A stretch of DNA of 15,000 bases, taken from Glandiceps talaboti (lineage: Eukaryota > Hemichordata > Enteropneusta > Spengelidae). The stretch covers positions 22,861,675-22,876,674 of the forward strand of contig NC_135560.1 in the NCBI RefSeq assembly GCF_964340395.1, in the 5' to 3' direction. Position 1 is the first letter of the stretch. Each line of letters begins with the position of its first letter. The notes under the pieces are model-generated. The model was given only the letters and a program-made list of their open reading frames with translations, did not search any database and was not told the origin of the DNA. Position numbers and translations under genes: made by a program. This document shows, piece by piece, positions 1 through 8,236 of the stretch.

Positions 1-654
1 GACTAGACACCGTTTTCATGCAGTTAGGCTTTACACTCATTCATCCGTAAGCCGGTAGAATTTGTTGGAAGTCTCCAGTAAAATGCAATCTGTTCCAAGT
101 CGATTTAATTACGCTAAACTGGATTAAGGGCCGATATAGAGTGCTTTGCAATGGGATTTGTTGAAGGTAATCCAGCCCACTACTATTCTATACTAATTCC
201 CATTATGGCACATGGTAAGCCCGTACACTTTGACTAACACAAGGTAAATTAGAAAAATATTGAGTACCGATTGCATCCGGGGGTAATTGATTTTTTGCCT
301 ATTTAATACACCGTTTAGTCCAAAGCATGCGTTTTACAAGTTCCCCTTTTAATGAGGTTAAGCTGGAAGGTTGAAGACGAGGTGTTCGAAGTGAATAGCT
401 TGCTTCTAATTTAATGGAACACGTCTTCCGTTTAAATGAATCGAAAAATGTATGTGCTTAACAAATATCCACGGATAAACGTAGTCTGTCCTGATATGAT
501 TACCGCCTTGTATATTTTAGCGGTTCAGACACAGTCCAAATATTCCTACATTAACCACCAAGAAAAGGAAAATACACAACTAGAACTCATTCGCTAGATT
601 AAATTCTAACATCAATCAAACAAGCGATGCAGTGAGGCTGTTTAAGCAATATAT
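1..654. other. unique DNA, no gene seen
   Basis: AT-rich, non-repetitive sequence with no long open frame, simple repeat, RNA-like fold or recognisable transposon end on either strand. It could be intergenic or intronic. Confidence 0.6.
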
Positions 655-905
655 TTAACGTATGTTCAACAACAGCCGAACTAGCACACCTGAAACCGTG
701 TTGACATTTTGGTGAGACTCAGTGAACGGGGACTTCGTCAAAACTATCGCAGTGCCACATGTGACCCCTTTACTCTCAAGATAAGTAACATCAACCGTGG
801 GAAATATTGAACTCAGAATGTTTGGCAAAGGAAGAACAAAATGTGTCAGCTCTAGTTTGCCACATCTTTTAAAAAATATGATCCGACGATGTACTGTTGG
901 CACTG
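655..905 (-). CDS. candidate terminal exon, unknown protein
   Basis: A minus-strand frame of about 82 codons ends in TAA. It has no ATG at its left edge and would start at GTG, but it directly follows a splice-acceptor-like sequence (minus strand: agctttcag, AG at 906-907). That suits an internal or last exon better than a whole gene. The translation is mixed in composition rather than low-complexity, with Arg/Lys-rich residues near the start (HRRIIFFKRCG), a hydrophobic stretch (FVLPLPNILSSIF) and a second cysteine in GVTCGTAIVL. The pyrimidine tract is weak and no family is recognised. An open stretch of this size can occur by chance in 15 kb read in six frames. The exon reading is inference. 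Confidence 0.2.
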
Positions 906-1611
906 CTGAAAGCTAGTCACAGGTTTTGGAACATTTTGATTTGACTTTTGTTAAGTATTTTCCTGTATGTCATTTGTAGTTATTCCATTGAATTCTTACA
1001 ACTTCATATGGTGAGAAATCGTATATTTGTGTTTGTTTGCATGCACCTATTCATTGCACCGCCAACGGTGTGTTATTGATTTCATTATATATATTTATAT
1101 TAGCAGGGTTGTCGAGTCAGTTATGATAGCTGTAACTGTTAGATTTTTAAGCTGAATTTAATAGTAGTCTTGAAAAATAAAACATGAAATATTGACCCTA
1201 AGAAGATAATTGTATCATTTACATATATCTAAAAGGCTTCTGATGTTGTTAAGCGAATTCTAGTAATCGGGCATACATTCATTGCGTCATAGCAATACAA
1301 TGGAAAACATATCGTATTTACTCGGCACTTGCAGACCGTATAGTAACAAAGCAGTTTATTATATACCGCCTGTACTTTCTGATTTTTATGCAAGTTTAAT
1401 GCAGTTGTTTGTATAGAATTCTGGGGTTAAAATCGTGGGAAATATTTGAGAAATAAACTGTTTTCAGACCTGTCCAGAACAATAGCTGAAGAAGTACTAG
1501 TACATTGGCCACTGAGTTGAAAACTTTGGTGTAAACAAGCGTTTAATGCACATAACCACTTTCAATTACGATCATTCAGATGATAATCATGTATTTACGA
1601 AATACAACGTA
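906..1611. other. unique AT-rich DNA, no gene seen
   Basis: No supported gene. AATAAA hexamers occur on the plus strand at 1176-1181 and 1452-1457, but neither follows a convincing reading frame, and such hexamers are common by chance at this base composition. Confidence 0.5.
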
Positions 1612-1902
1612 TCAAACACTAAGTTCAAAGCTATTAAATACAACAACGCTAACAGCAATTATACGAGAATATAACTCCGGACATTGTACCGTAAAACGAT
1701 ACCAGGTCCTCATTTCTGTTTCAATTTTGATAAACTCTATTAAACGGTGTATGTTCCGATGACGACACAGTCGCTCACCTTTAACGTAAATCCGAGTGCA
1801 GGCATTCACTGTGTTCATGCTTGAACACAACCGGAGTTTAATAAGTTCAATTAAACGAAGCCCGCAGCGGGTCTCTTGTCTTCTTGAATATAAATGGCAT
1901 AC
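1612..1902 (-). CDS. candidate exon or chance ORF, unknown
   Basis: A minus-strand frame stays open for 96 codons between stops. The first ATG within it is at 1816-1818. Thirteen codons after that ATG the frame crosses a good donor consensus, AAAG|GTGAGC (minus strand, last exon base 1779). One reading is therefore a short 5' coding exon starting MNTVNACTRIYVK and ending at the donor. The other is that the whole frame is read, giving a basic N-terminal part and a hydrophobic C-terminal end (SRIIAVSVVVFNSF). No domain is recognised. A shorter overlapping plus-strand frame is also open, which weakens any coding claim. Confidence 0.15.
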   Translation of the reverse strand, partial: VCHLYSRRQETRCGLRLIELIKLRLCSSMNTVNACTRIYVKGERLCRHRNIHRLIEFIKIETEMRTWYRFTVQCPELYSRIIAVSVVVFNSFELSV

Positions 1903-1919
1903 TTAAATGAAAGACCTAC

Positions 1920-1970
1920 CTGTCTCTACGATTGCAATGCCGAGGGCAGATGTCCATGAAACCAACGTAC
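1920..1970 (-). CDS. candidate small internal exon
   Basis: On the minus strand a segment of about 51 bp lies between a T-rich acceptor-like stretch (eight consecutive T, then cttcatatttgaag, AG at 1971-1972) and a strong donor, GACAG|GTAGGT (last exon base 1920). One frame crosses it without a stop and reads GTLVSWTSALGIAIVETG. Another frame offers an ATG (MDICPRHCNRRD) before the same donor. The acceptor has A at -3, which is poor. The donor matches the metazoan consensus well. No homology is recognised. Confidence 0.17.
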
Positions 1971-2640
1971 CTTCAAATATGAAGAAAAAAAATTGTCATG
2001 TACTTTGAAAAACCACAATCCACTACGCTATAGTGGTAGATGGATCTAATAATGCTTCCAAATATGTATCTCATCTGTGATTGGTTAGTCATTGTAACTG
2101 CTTCAGACACCAATATGTATTGGCCATCTCATTCTTAAACAGGATATAGTGACACCGACACTGAAACTTCATATTGTCTCTTGTGACGTTCTTGGGGCAA
2201 CTAGTTAATGTGTAGGTTGATGACTAATGCAAGTTGCAGCTATATCTCTGGTATCGTTACTAAAATGTATTTCCCTTTACTCTATTTTCTAACATCATTG
2301 AGCTAAAATTTCTGATCATTTGTGCTAAGTATTACAATTTACTGCACATGCAACCCTAAGCAGGTTTATTAATTCTCTCAAATTGCTTCTATTTCTTGTG
2401 TAATTATAATTATGTATAATATATCAACAGTAAGCTAAAATACACGAATCCATATTGGGATAGTTTAATGATGGATTCCTCTCATAACAAGTGACCTGTC
2501 TCGTTCACACGGTTATCCTACCTCCCTTACTAAGAATAATAACTGACTACTACTTCATAGACTGTATTATGTAAAATATTTGCTCCAAGCAATTACTTAC
2601 TGCAACTTTTTAGACGCCATTTTGTTGTAAGGCATTATGG
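1971..2640. other. unique DNA, no gene seen
   Basis: No open frame of note. A small perfect stem (ccacta / tagtgg, 2020-2036, 5-nt loop) is visible but is within what chance gives in AT-rich DNA. Confidence 0.55.
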
Positions 2641-2645
2641 GATGA

Positions 2646-2653
2646 TATAAAAA
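2646..2653 (+). promoter_or_regulatory. TATA-like element
   Basis: TATAAAAA is preceded about 20-30 bp upstream by GCCATTTTG, which resembles the CCATNTT core bound by YY1-type factors. If it were a core promoter, transcription would start near 2675-2680. No first exon can be assigned after it, and the next exon-like feature begins with a splice acceptor. The call therefore rests on the motif alone. Confidence 0.12.
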
Positions 2654-2775
2654 GAATGGAAAGTAGGCTTTTCATCCGGGTCCTTAAGCTTGTCTTTCCT
2701 TATTAAGAATATTAAGAATATTATCACATATGTCTTTTTTACGTCTATATTGATAATTTCTTTTGCACTTTGCAG

Positions 2776-2922
2776 GAAAATCTTGCAATTGTTTTTACAA
2801 CGGCTACTACAACAACCGCTCCACAGACATATACACCCAGTCCATGTGTCCATAGTTTTGAAAAATGCAATTTTGGGATTGTTAATAGTATAGCCCGTCT
2901 AATCTGTACTACACAGATCCTG
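2776..2922 (+). CDS. candidate exon, Thr-rich linker segment
   Basis: A pyrimidine-rich stretch ending in tttgcag (AG 2774-2775) precedes a frame open from 2776, and a possible donor CTG|GTAACA follows with last exon base 2922. This would be a 147-bp exon in whole codons. The translation has a Thr/Pro-rich run, TTATTTTAPQTYTPSP, followed by a segment with three cysteines (CVHSFEKC, then ARLIC). Thr/Pro runs beside Cys-containing modules are typical of O-glycosylated linkers in secreted or membrane animal proteins; that is family knowledge, and applying it here is inference. Without the donor, the frame runs into the minisatellite and stops at 3010-3012. No specific domain is recognised. Another plus-strand frame is also open across the segment. 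Confidence 0.22.
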
Positions 2923-2974
2923 GTAACACTTACTATACAGAATGCACTCAGTGATGACTATCCTTTAGACTACA

Positions 2975-3650
2975 ACATGCGATATCCTGTAGATACATGC
3001 GATATCCTGTAGATACATGCGATATCCTGTAGACTACTACATGCGATATCCTGTAGATACATGCGATATCCTGTAGACTACTACATGCGATATCCTGTAG
3101 ACTACTACATGCGATATCCTGTAGACTACTACATGCGATATCCTGTAGATACATGCGATATCCTGTAGATACATGCGATATCCTGTAGACTACTACATGT
3201 GATATCCTGTAGACTACTACATGCGATATCCTGTAGACTACTACATGCGATATCCTGTAGACTACTACATGCGATATCCTGTAGATACATGCGATATCCT
3301 GTAGATACATGCGATATCCTGTAGTTACATGCGATATCCTGTAGACTACTACATGCGATATCCTGTAGACTACTACATGCGATATCCTGTAGACTACTAC
3401 ATGCGATATCCTGTAGATACATGCGATATCCTGTAGATACATGCGATATCCTGTAGTTACATGCGATATCCTGTAGACTACTACATGCGATATCCTGTAG
3501 ACTACTACATGCGATATGCTGTAGACTACTACATGCGATATGCTGTAGACTACTACATGCGATATCCTGTAGACTACTACATGCGATATACTGTAGACTA
3601 CTACATGCGATATCCTGTAGACTACTACATGCGATATCCTGTAGACTACT
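2975..3650. repeat. minisatellite of 20/24-bp units with 132-bp HOR
   Basis: Thirty contiguous units share the 18-bp core acatgcgatatcctgtag. Nineteen long units (24 bp) add actact and eleven short units (20 bp) add at or tt. The order is SSLSLLLSSLLLLSSTLLLSSTLLLLLLLL, where S is the short at unit, T the short tt unit and L the long unit. The block SSTLLL (132 bp) occurs twice in tandem at 3267-3398 and 3399-3530, a higher-order repeat. Twenty-seven units carry GATATC; the exceptions are at 3507, 3531 and 3579. Diverged units flank the array at about 2952-2974 and 3651-3668, as expected if unequal exchange homogenises the centre. Confidence 0.97.
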
Positions 3651-3668
3651 ACACGCAATATGCTGTAA

Positions 3669-3697
3669 CTCAGACCACTACTCTATACTGGTCTGAG
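3669..3697. repeat. inverted repeat at minisatellite edge
   Basis: Perfect 9-bp arms (ctcagacca at 3669-3677 and tggtctgag at 3689-3697) enclose an 11-nt loop, directly after the last degenerate minisatellite unit. It could form a hairpin in RNA or single-stranded DNA. No function is known. Confidence 0.6.
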
Positions 3698-3996
3698 GCT
3701 GTAAGGAGAAGGCTTCTGATAATACTAGTATATTATAATTTACCATGACATGACAGTACGTAAGTTGTGATGCTGAGGAGGACTTGGGTGACAGTGTACT
3801 CGGTATTAATATCCACCGATCACATTAAAAGTATGATAATTATCGGTACAGTTGTACCAACAATACACACATTACCCAACTTACCTTTTGAGATTACATG
3901 TACAATAAACTCAGTTTTATCAGATGACAATGTTCATCAAGTTCCTGAATCTATCTTATTTTCCTGTTTTTGTTATATTTCTTTTTTTTATTTCAG

Positions 3997-4052
3997 AATA
4001 CTAACACGTGCAAGTAGCAAGTGCATAGCACATATACATATATCATAATAAA
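3997..4052 (+). CDS. candidate small terminal exon with AATAAA
   Basis: A very strong pyrimidine tract with an 8-T run ends in tttcag (AG 3995-3996). It is followed by a frame reading ILTRASSKCIAHIHIS and stopping at TAA 4046-4048, which overlaps an AATAAA at 4047-4052. Acceptor, stop and polyadenylation hexamer in this order are what a short last exon would show. The other two frames stop within seven codons. The same frame is also open upstream through the pyrimidine tract, which argues that the openness is partly chance. The peptide is not recognised. Confidence 0.18.
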
Positions 4053-4257
4053 TCGTGAACCATATCATTCCTAGACTTTCTCAGACGAATATGTGCCGCA
4101 ACCCACAGTTAATCAATTAAGCCATAGCGTAGAGGTATACGATTAGATTTTGATGTTAGCAAAACAAGTAATCAACAAACTCAATATTTGTCATCCCATC
4201 ATCTTGCTATATCTCTTATTTGTTGTATTTTTGAATGTAGAATATTGACTTTCCAAT

Positions 4258-4303
4258 GGGGGGGGGGTTGTTGTTGGGGGGTCTAGTTTAAGTTTAAGTT
4301 TAA
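4258..4303. repeat. G-rich tract followed by (GTTTAA)3
   Basis: A run of ten G (4258-4267), then TTGTTGTT and a run of six G (4276-4281), is followed at 4286-4303 by three tandem GTTTAA hexamers. The G runs could support a two-tetrad or imperfect quadruplex. They do not supply four separate GGG runs with loops. Confidence 0.8.
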
Positions 4304-4669
4304 GTATTAGGAAGCAGTTGTTGTAGAACCAGTAACAAACATGCATGGACACTCAGTCTAAGAGTCTAAAACATAAATTTCAGCTATTACACGAACATTT
4401 CATAAAGTGTATAAATTAAACAAAACAAGCCCAAAAACAGTAAAAAATACGCCATTTGTTGTCATTAGTTACTGTAATCTTTATTATACGATAACTTACT
4501 GAAAAGTCTTCATCATTTCCCAAGACTAACATATTAAATTTATACGATCAACTGGTGACCAATTATATCGTATACATTTGTCAAAGCATTGCACTTGGTA
4601 TTCAAGTTTTTTTTTTAAATGAATGTTGCTTTATCTTCTTAAATTGGCATATTTTCGACCCATGTGTGC

Positions 4670-4677
4670 TGACGTCA
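4670..4677. promoter_or_regulatory. perfect CRE octamer (TGACGTCA)
   Basis: The full palindromic site for CREB/ATF-type bZIP factors is present once. In animals such sites act mostly near transcription starts, but no promoter or first exon is evident here. One perfect octamer in 15 kb is not strong evidence of function. Confidence 0.2.
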
Positions 4678-5086
4678 TCTAGTGCGATCATTCAACTATC
4701 GACACAAAGTACTGGTCATTAATACACTATAATCCTGTCGTAACAACAACCTCCCCGATGAATGTGGATATTTCCTGTCTATAATTGTTTACGTTTAACA
4801 TCATATACTGTACATGTATCTCACATTTGTTCATTTCCCAGGCTAACAAACATTTCCACATTTGACTCAAGCTATTATTGATAATGGCCAGGTTCTCATT
4901 ACAGTAAATATGCGGATGTGTAAATATAGCTCACTGTCTATACACATTTTGTTCTCTCTCATCTTAATGTGCATTTATTTTACTCAATTGATAAAAATAG
5001 TGTAAATTCTGTCGTAAACAATCTTATCCCATTATGTAATGTGATGCTACAAATAACGCAGTCTTGTTTACTTGGAATCTCCGGGT

Positions 5087-5109
5087 CCAGGAGGGCGGCA
5101 TCCTCCTGG
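5087..5109. repeat. GC-rich hairpin
   Basis: Perfect 8-bp arms, ccaggagg (5087-5094) and cctcctgg (5102-5109), flank a 7-nt loop. GGG (5083-5085) and CCC (about 5112-5114) could extend the stem past a small bulge. It stands out as a GC-rich patch in AT-rich DNA about 190 bp before the compound microsatellite. It could be an RNA fold or a relic of an inserted element. Confidence 0.55.
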
Positions 5110-5300
5110 TTCCCCTCAGATTATGTATGGTCGTGACTAGAATTAATCACACCAGCTTCATTGTTATGTTTAACTTATAAATATGTGAAGTTTGAGTTTT
5201 AAATTAGTTATCCGGAAATTTCAAGGATTTCCCTTTTAACAATACAAATATTGAAATACGTCCTGCATCCAAGGAACCCAGTTATCGTCTTGCACAACAG

Positions 5301-5340
5301 CAAACAAACAAACAAACAAACAAACAAACAAACAAATAAA
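5301..5340. repeat. (CAAA)n microsatellite
   Basis: About ten CAAA copies with one CAAATAAA variant at the right end, running directly into the CATA array. This is the left part of a compound array reaching 5829. Confidence 0.97.
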
Positions 5341-5382
5341 CATACATACATACATACATACATACATACATACATACATACA

Positions 5383-5418
<36 letters not shown>

Positions 5419-5660
5419 TATATACACACACACATACATACATACATACATACATACATACATACATACATACATACATACATACATACATGCATGAATG
5501 CATGCATGCATACATACATACATACATACATACATACATACATACATACATACATACATACATACATACATACATACATACATACATGCATGCATACATA
5601 CATACATACATACATACATACATACATACATACATACATACATACATACATACATACATA
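5341..5660. repeat. (CATA)n array with TA, CA and CATG islands
   Basis: About 320 bp of CATA copies, interrupted by (TA)n at 5410-5424, (CA)n at 5424-5434, CATG copies at 5489-5508 (with one AATG) and (CATG)2 at 5585-5592. The unit length is prime to three and the array lacks stops in several frames of both strands, so it yields long YIHT and MYVC pseudo-proteins that are not genes. Confidence 0.98.
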
Positions 5661-5829
5661 CGATCAACCAATCTACCAACCAAAAACCGACCGACCGACC
5701 AACCAACCAACTAACCGACCGACCAACCGACCGACCAACCAGCCAGCCAACCAACCAACCAACCAACCAACCAACCAACCAACCAACCAACCAACCAACC
5801 AACCGACCGACCGACCGACCGACCGATCA
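5661..5829. repeat. (CCAA/CCGA)n array
   Basis: An irregular mixture of CCAA and CCGA tetramers (with CAGC, CTAA and CGAT variants) becomes pure CCAA from about 5747 to 5803 and pure CCGA to about 5826. It abuts the CATA array without unique sequence. Plus-strand frames read as PTNQ and PTDR repeats, again an artefact. Confidence 0.96.
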
Positions 5830-6497
5830 ATCAATACAACCCAGATTCACAAAACATTGTTCTATTGAAAGGCGCTGGCAGTTTTTCTACCACGCTGCAT
5901 GTTTTCTTGCAACGACATGCCTTCTATCCTGAGTAGCTGGTAAGGATCTCGACGATTTACATCCTGCCTTATATCCCGGGGTAGAAATTGCCAAATTTTA
6001 TAGCACTACTTGAAAAGGCACGGAAACCCCGATGTATTGTATCTGAGTTTGATGAAAACCAGCACACTTTGTACTAATTGTCTCCAATTTATAGTGACAT
6101 GGCAATTCAAAATTTGAAGGCTAAAACCCAACATAGATATGCGTGTGTTATTAGGATACATATTTATACAACCTTTCATCTCATAGTTACCGTAGACAAT
6201 TTAAAAGAAGGTCAAGGTAACATTTCCTTATCTATAGTAAGAGCCAAAGACTTAAACTTAATGATAATGACATAGCAACCTGTTGTAGATGTACACAAAT
6301 TAATCCATTTAAGGAGGGTGATAAATAATGCCATTGTTCCGCCCATTAACGCTCTACGTCTTTGAGTTTTTTATGGGCTTCATCGATAACTGTGTAAATA
6401 GTCTGGTTCATTTATAATGATAATGATTCAATCTAAATATCTGAGTGTGAACCCCGCATGTAGATTGTAAACAGTTAATCCTTAATCTTGTCTTATG
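5830..6497. other. unique DNA, no gene seen
   Basis: The only reading frame is a plus-strand one of about 65 codons ending near 6275, with no splice context and no recognisable protein. I do not call it. Confidence 0.5.
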
Positions 6498-6902
6498 TTA
6501 ATTTATTTTAAATACAAAATGTCTCTTGTTTACCTCTTTCTTTGATCCTTTCATTAGGATACATATGATCCTCATATGTACAGTAAAGACAAGAACTGTT
6601 GGTTTATTGTGTTTAATTACTGCCGTACTTTGATAGTTTAATAGGTTATAATGAATGGCCCATTTATTCATAAGTAGGTTTCGAAACCAGTCAGTCCAGT
6701 CAGGACAAGTTCTTACATTTGTGTATGTGTTTGTTATCATTAACAAAATATAGAGTAGACACTGTAAGGAATGTTTGTGTATTATCTTCATTGTGTCTAT
6801 CTCAACAGGAATCCTTGTGATCAGTCTCAGTGATCTTGATGCAAGCCAAGACGAAATCTCCTGTAAATGTATGTCTCTCGTGATGACGTGATATTCTAGC
6901 AC
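6498..6902 (-). CDS. ORF of 134 codons, unknown, possibly chance
   Basis: This is the longest open frame in the window that is not made of simple repeats. The translation is moderately hydrophobic with no clear signal peptide, and holds one LLYILLMI stretch, a Trp-rich piece (CPDWTDWFRN) and a basic C-terminus (MKGSKKEVNKRH). The start is not well supported, since the first listed codon may not be ATG. No flanking splice sites or polyadenylation signal reinforce it. On the opposite strand an acceptor-like ctatctcaacag precedes a short open segment near 6808-6890. No family is recognised. It may be an old coding fragment or chance. Confidence 0.15.
   Translation of the reverse strand: MLEYHVITRDIHLQEISSWLASRSLRLITRIPVEIDTMKIIHKHSLQCLLYILLMITNTYTNVRTCPDWTDWFRNLLMNKWAIHYNLLNYQSTAVIKHNKPTVLVFTVHMRIICILMKGSKKEVNKRHFVFKIN
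6677..6688. repeat. 12-bp perfect palindrome
   Basis: GGTTTCGAAACC is its own reverse complement. It is a plausible dimer-binding site by shape only. It lies inside the 6498-6902 frame. Confidence 0.5.
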
Positions 6903-7379
6903 ACTTTCGACTCTTTGTGTATTAAAGTATGACCGGCATTTAGTTCACGGTAAAGTTGACAAGAATACACGCTTCCAAGTTGATGTTTTGCAGTATGTCT
7001 ATTTATTTGTAAAACAAACCTACATCAAGTTGTAACGTGGATACTTTATATATTTTATAAAAGTGTGTATGTATGTATGTATGTATGTATGTATGTATGT
7101 ATGTATGTATATCGATTAAAGAATGAATTAAAACATAACGATACAATGATAAGATCATGTTTGACAATTTAAAAGTATTGGCACACCTCAGAAGGAATTA
7201 AGAATAAATAAATGTTATATCTGATAGCTAAAATTCAATCAAATCTATCCTGGTGTCACACGGACGCATGTTAGTTGACTAAGACGCACACACATGTCCA
7301 TATTACAACCACACATAGGAAAACACCGATCGACTTACAAGCACGCACAGAAACACACCCCTTCCCAAATAAACACAGT
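6903..7379. other. unique DNA with one (GTAT)n array, CA-rich end
   Basis: No gene seen. A (GTAT)n array is listed separately. From about 7284 the sequence becomes CA-rich and grades into the minisatellite that follows. Confidence 0.6.
7067..7110. repeat. (GTAT)11 microsatellite
   Basis: Eleven uninterrupted GTAT copies. This is the same tetramer family as the three CATA arrays, but in the opposite orientation. Confidence 0.98.
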
Positions 7380-7454
7380 CACATCCCTCCTCGCACGGGC
7401 ACACATCACTCTTCACAGACACAACCCTCCGCACAGACACACACACACATCCCT

Positions 7455-7485
<31 letters not shown>

Positions 7486-8175
7486 GCCCTCTTCATAGAC
7501 ACACACATCCCTCTTCACAGACACACACCCCTCTTCACAGACACACACACCCCTCTTCACAGACACACACACACCCCTCTTCACAGACACACATCCCTCT
7601 TCACAGACACACATCACTCTTCACAGACACACATCACTCTTAACAGACACACACCCCTCTTCACAGACACACACCCCTCTTCACAGACACACATCCCTCT
7701 TCACAGACACACATCACTCTTCACAGACACACATCCCTCTTAACAGACACACACCCCTCTTCACAGACACACATCACTCTTCACAGACACAAGCCCATCC
7801 TTGCACAGACACACACTCCTTTTCACAGACACACGTCCATTTTCACAGACACACACCACTCTTCACAGACACACAGCCCTCTTCACAGACACACAGCCCT
7901 CTTAACAGACACACACCCTCTTCACAGACACCCACACCCCTCTTCGAAGACACACACCCAATTCACAGACACATGCCAATCCTTGCACTGACACACAACC
8001 CTCCTCACAGACACACGCCCATCTTCACAGACACAAATCACTCTTCACAGACTCACACCCATCTTCACAGACACACACCTCTTCACAGACACACACTCCT
8101 TTTCACAGACACAAATCACTCTTCACAGACACACACCTTTTCACACACACCCCTCTTCACAGACACACACACCTC

Positions 8176-8177
<2 letters not shown>
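7380..8177. repeat. degenerate ~20-bp minisatellite, CA-derived
   Basis: Roughly 35-40 imperfect units of the form ctcttcacagacacacatcc follow at a spacing of 20-22 bp. The period is exactly 20 bp around 7621-7740. Variation falls mainly in the pyrimidine block (CCCCTCTT, CACTCTT, CCTTTT) and in the number of CA dinucleotides. A pure (CA)n run at 7458-7485 lies inside and another follows at 8178-8229, suggesting that the unit arose from a CA array. All plus-strand frames are open over long distances (HTHSSQTHT, LFTDTH, PLHRHT), an artefact of composition. Confidence 0.95.

Positions 8178-8229
<52 letters not shown>
8178..8229. repeat. (CA)26 microsatellite
   Basis: A pure CA run at the right boundary of the minisatellite. 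Confidence 0.98.
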
Positions 8230-8231
<2 letters not shown>

Positions 8232-8236
8232 ACCAC

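Larger units (their letters stand above)
4053..5300. other. unique DNA with small motifs, no gene seen
   Basis: No supported reading frame. The stretch contains a G-rich tract, a short GTTTAA repeat, a CRE octamer and a GC-rich hairpin, listed separately. The rest is AT-rich and unremarkable. Confidence 0.6.

Noticed and set aside
1861-1871. GC-rich palindrome cccgc-a-gcggg
   Set aside because: Five-bp arms are too short to support a functional element, and no context reinforces it.
2975-3650. CRISPR-like regular array
   Set aside because: Units are contiguous with no unique spacers, the flanks hold no cas genes, and the setting is eukaryotic. It is a minisatellite.
3767-4048. Single 93-codon plus-strand frame
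   Set aside because: It runs through a textbook pyrimidine tract and acceptor at about 3958-3996, so it is better read as intron followed by a possible short exon than as one coding block.
5208-5932. Long overlapping frames reading MYVC, YIHT, PTNQ and LVGW repeats on both strands
   Set aside because: They are translations of CAAA, CATA and CCAA/CCGA arrays. Several frames are open at once on both strands, which is a property of the repeat and not of a gene.
6078-6275. Plus-strand frame of 65 codons
   Set aside because: No true ATG or acceptor context at its edge, ordinary AT-rich composition, and no recognised protein.
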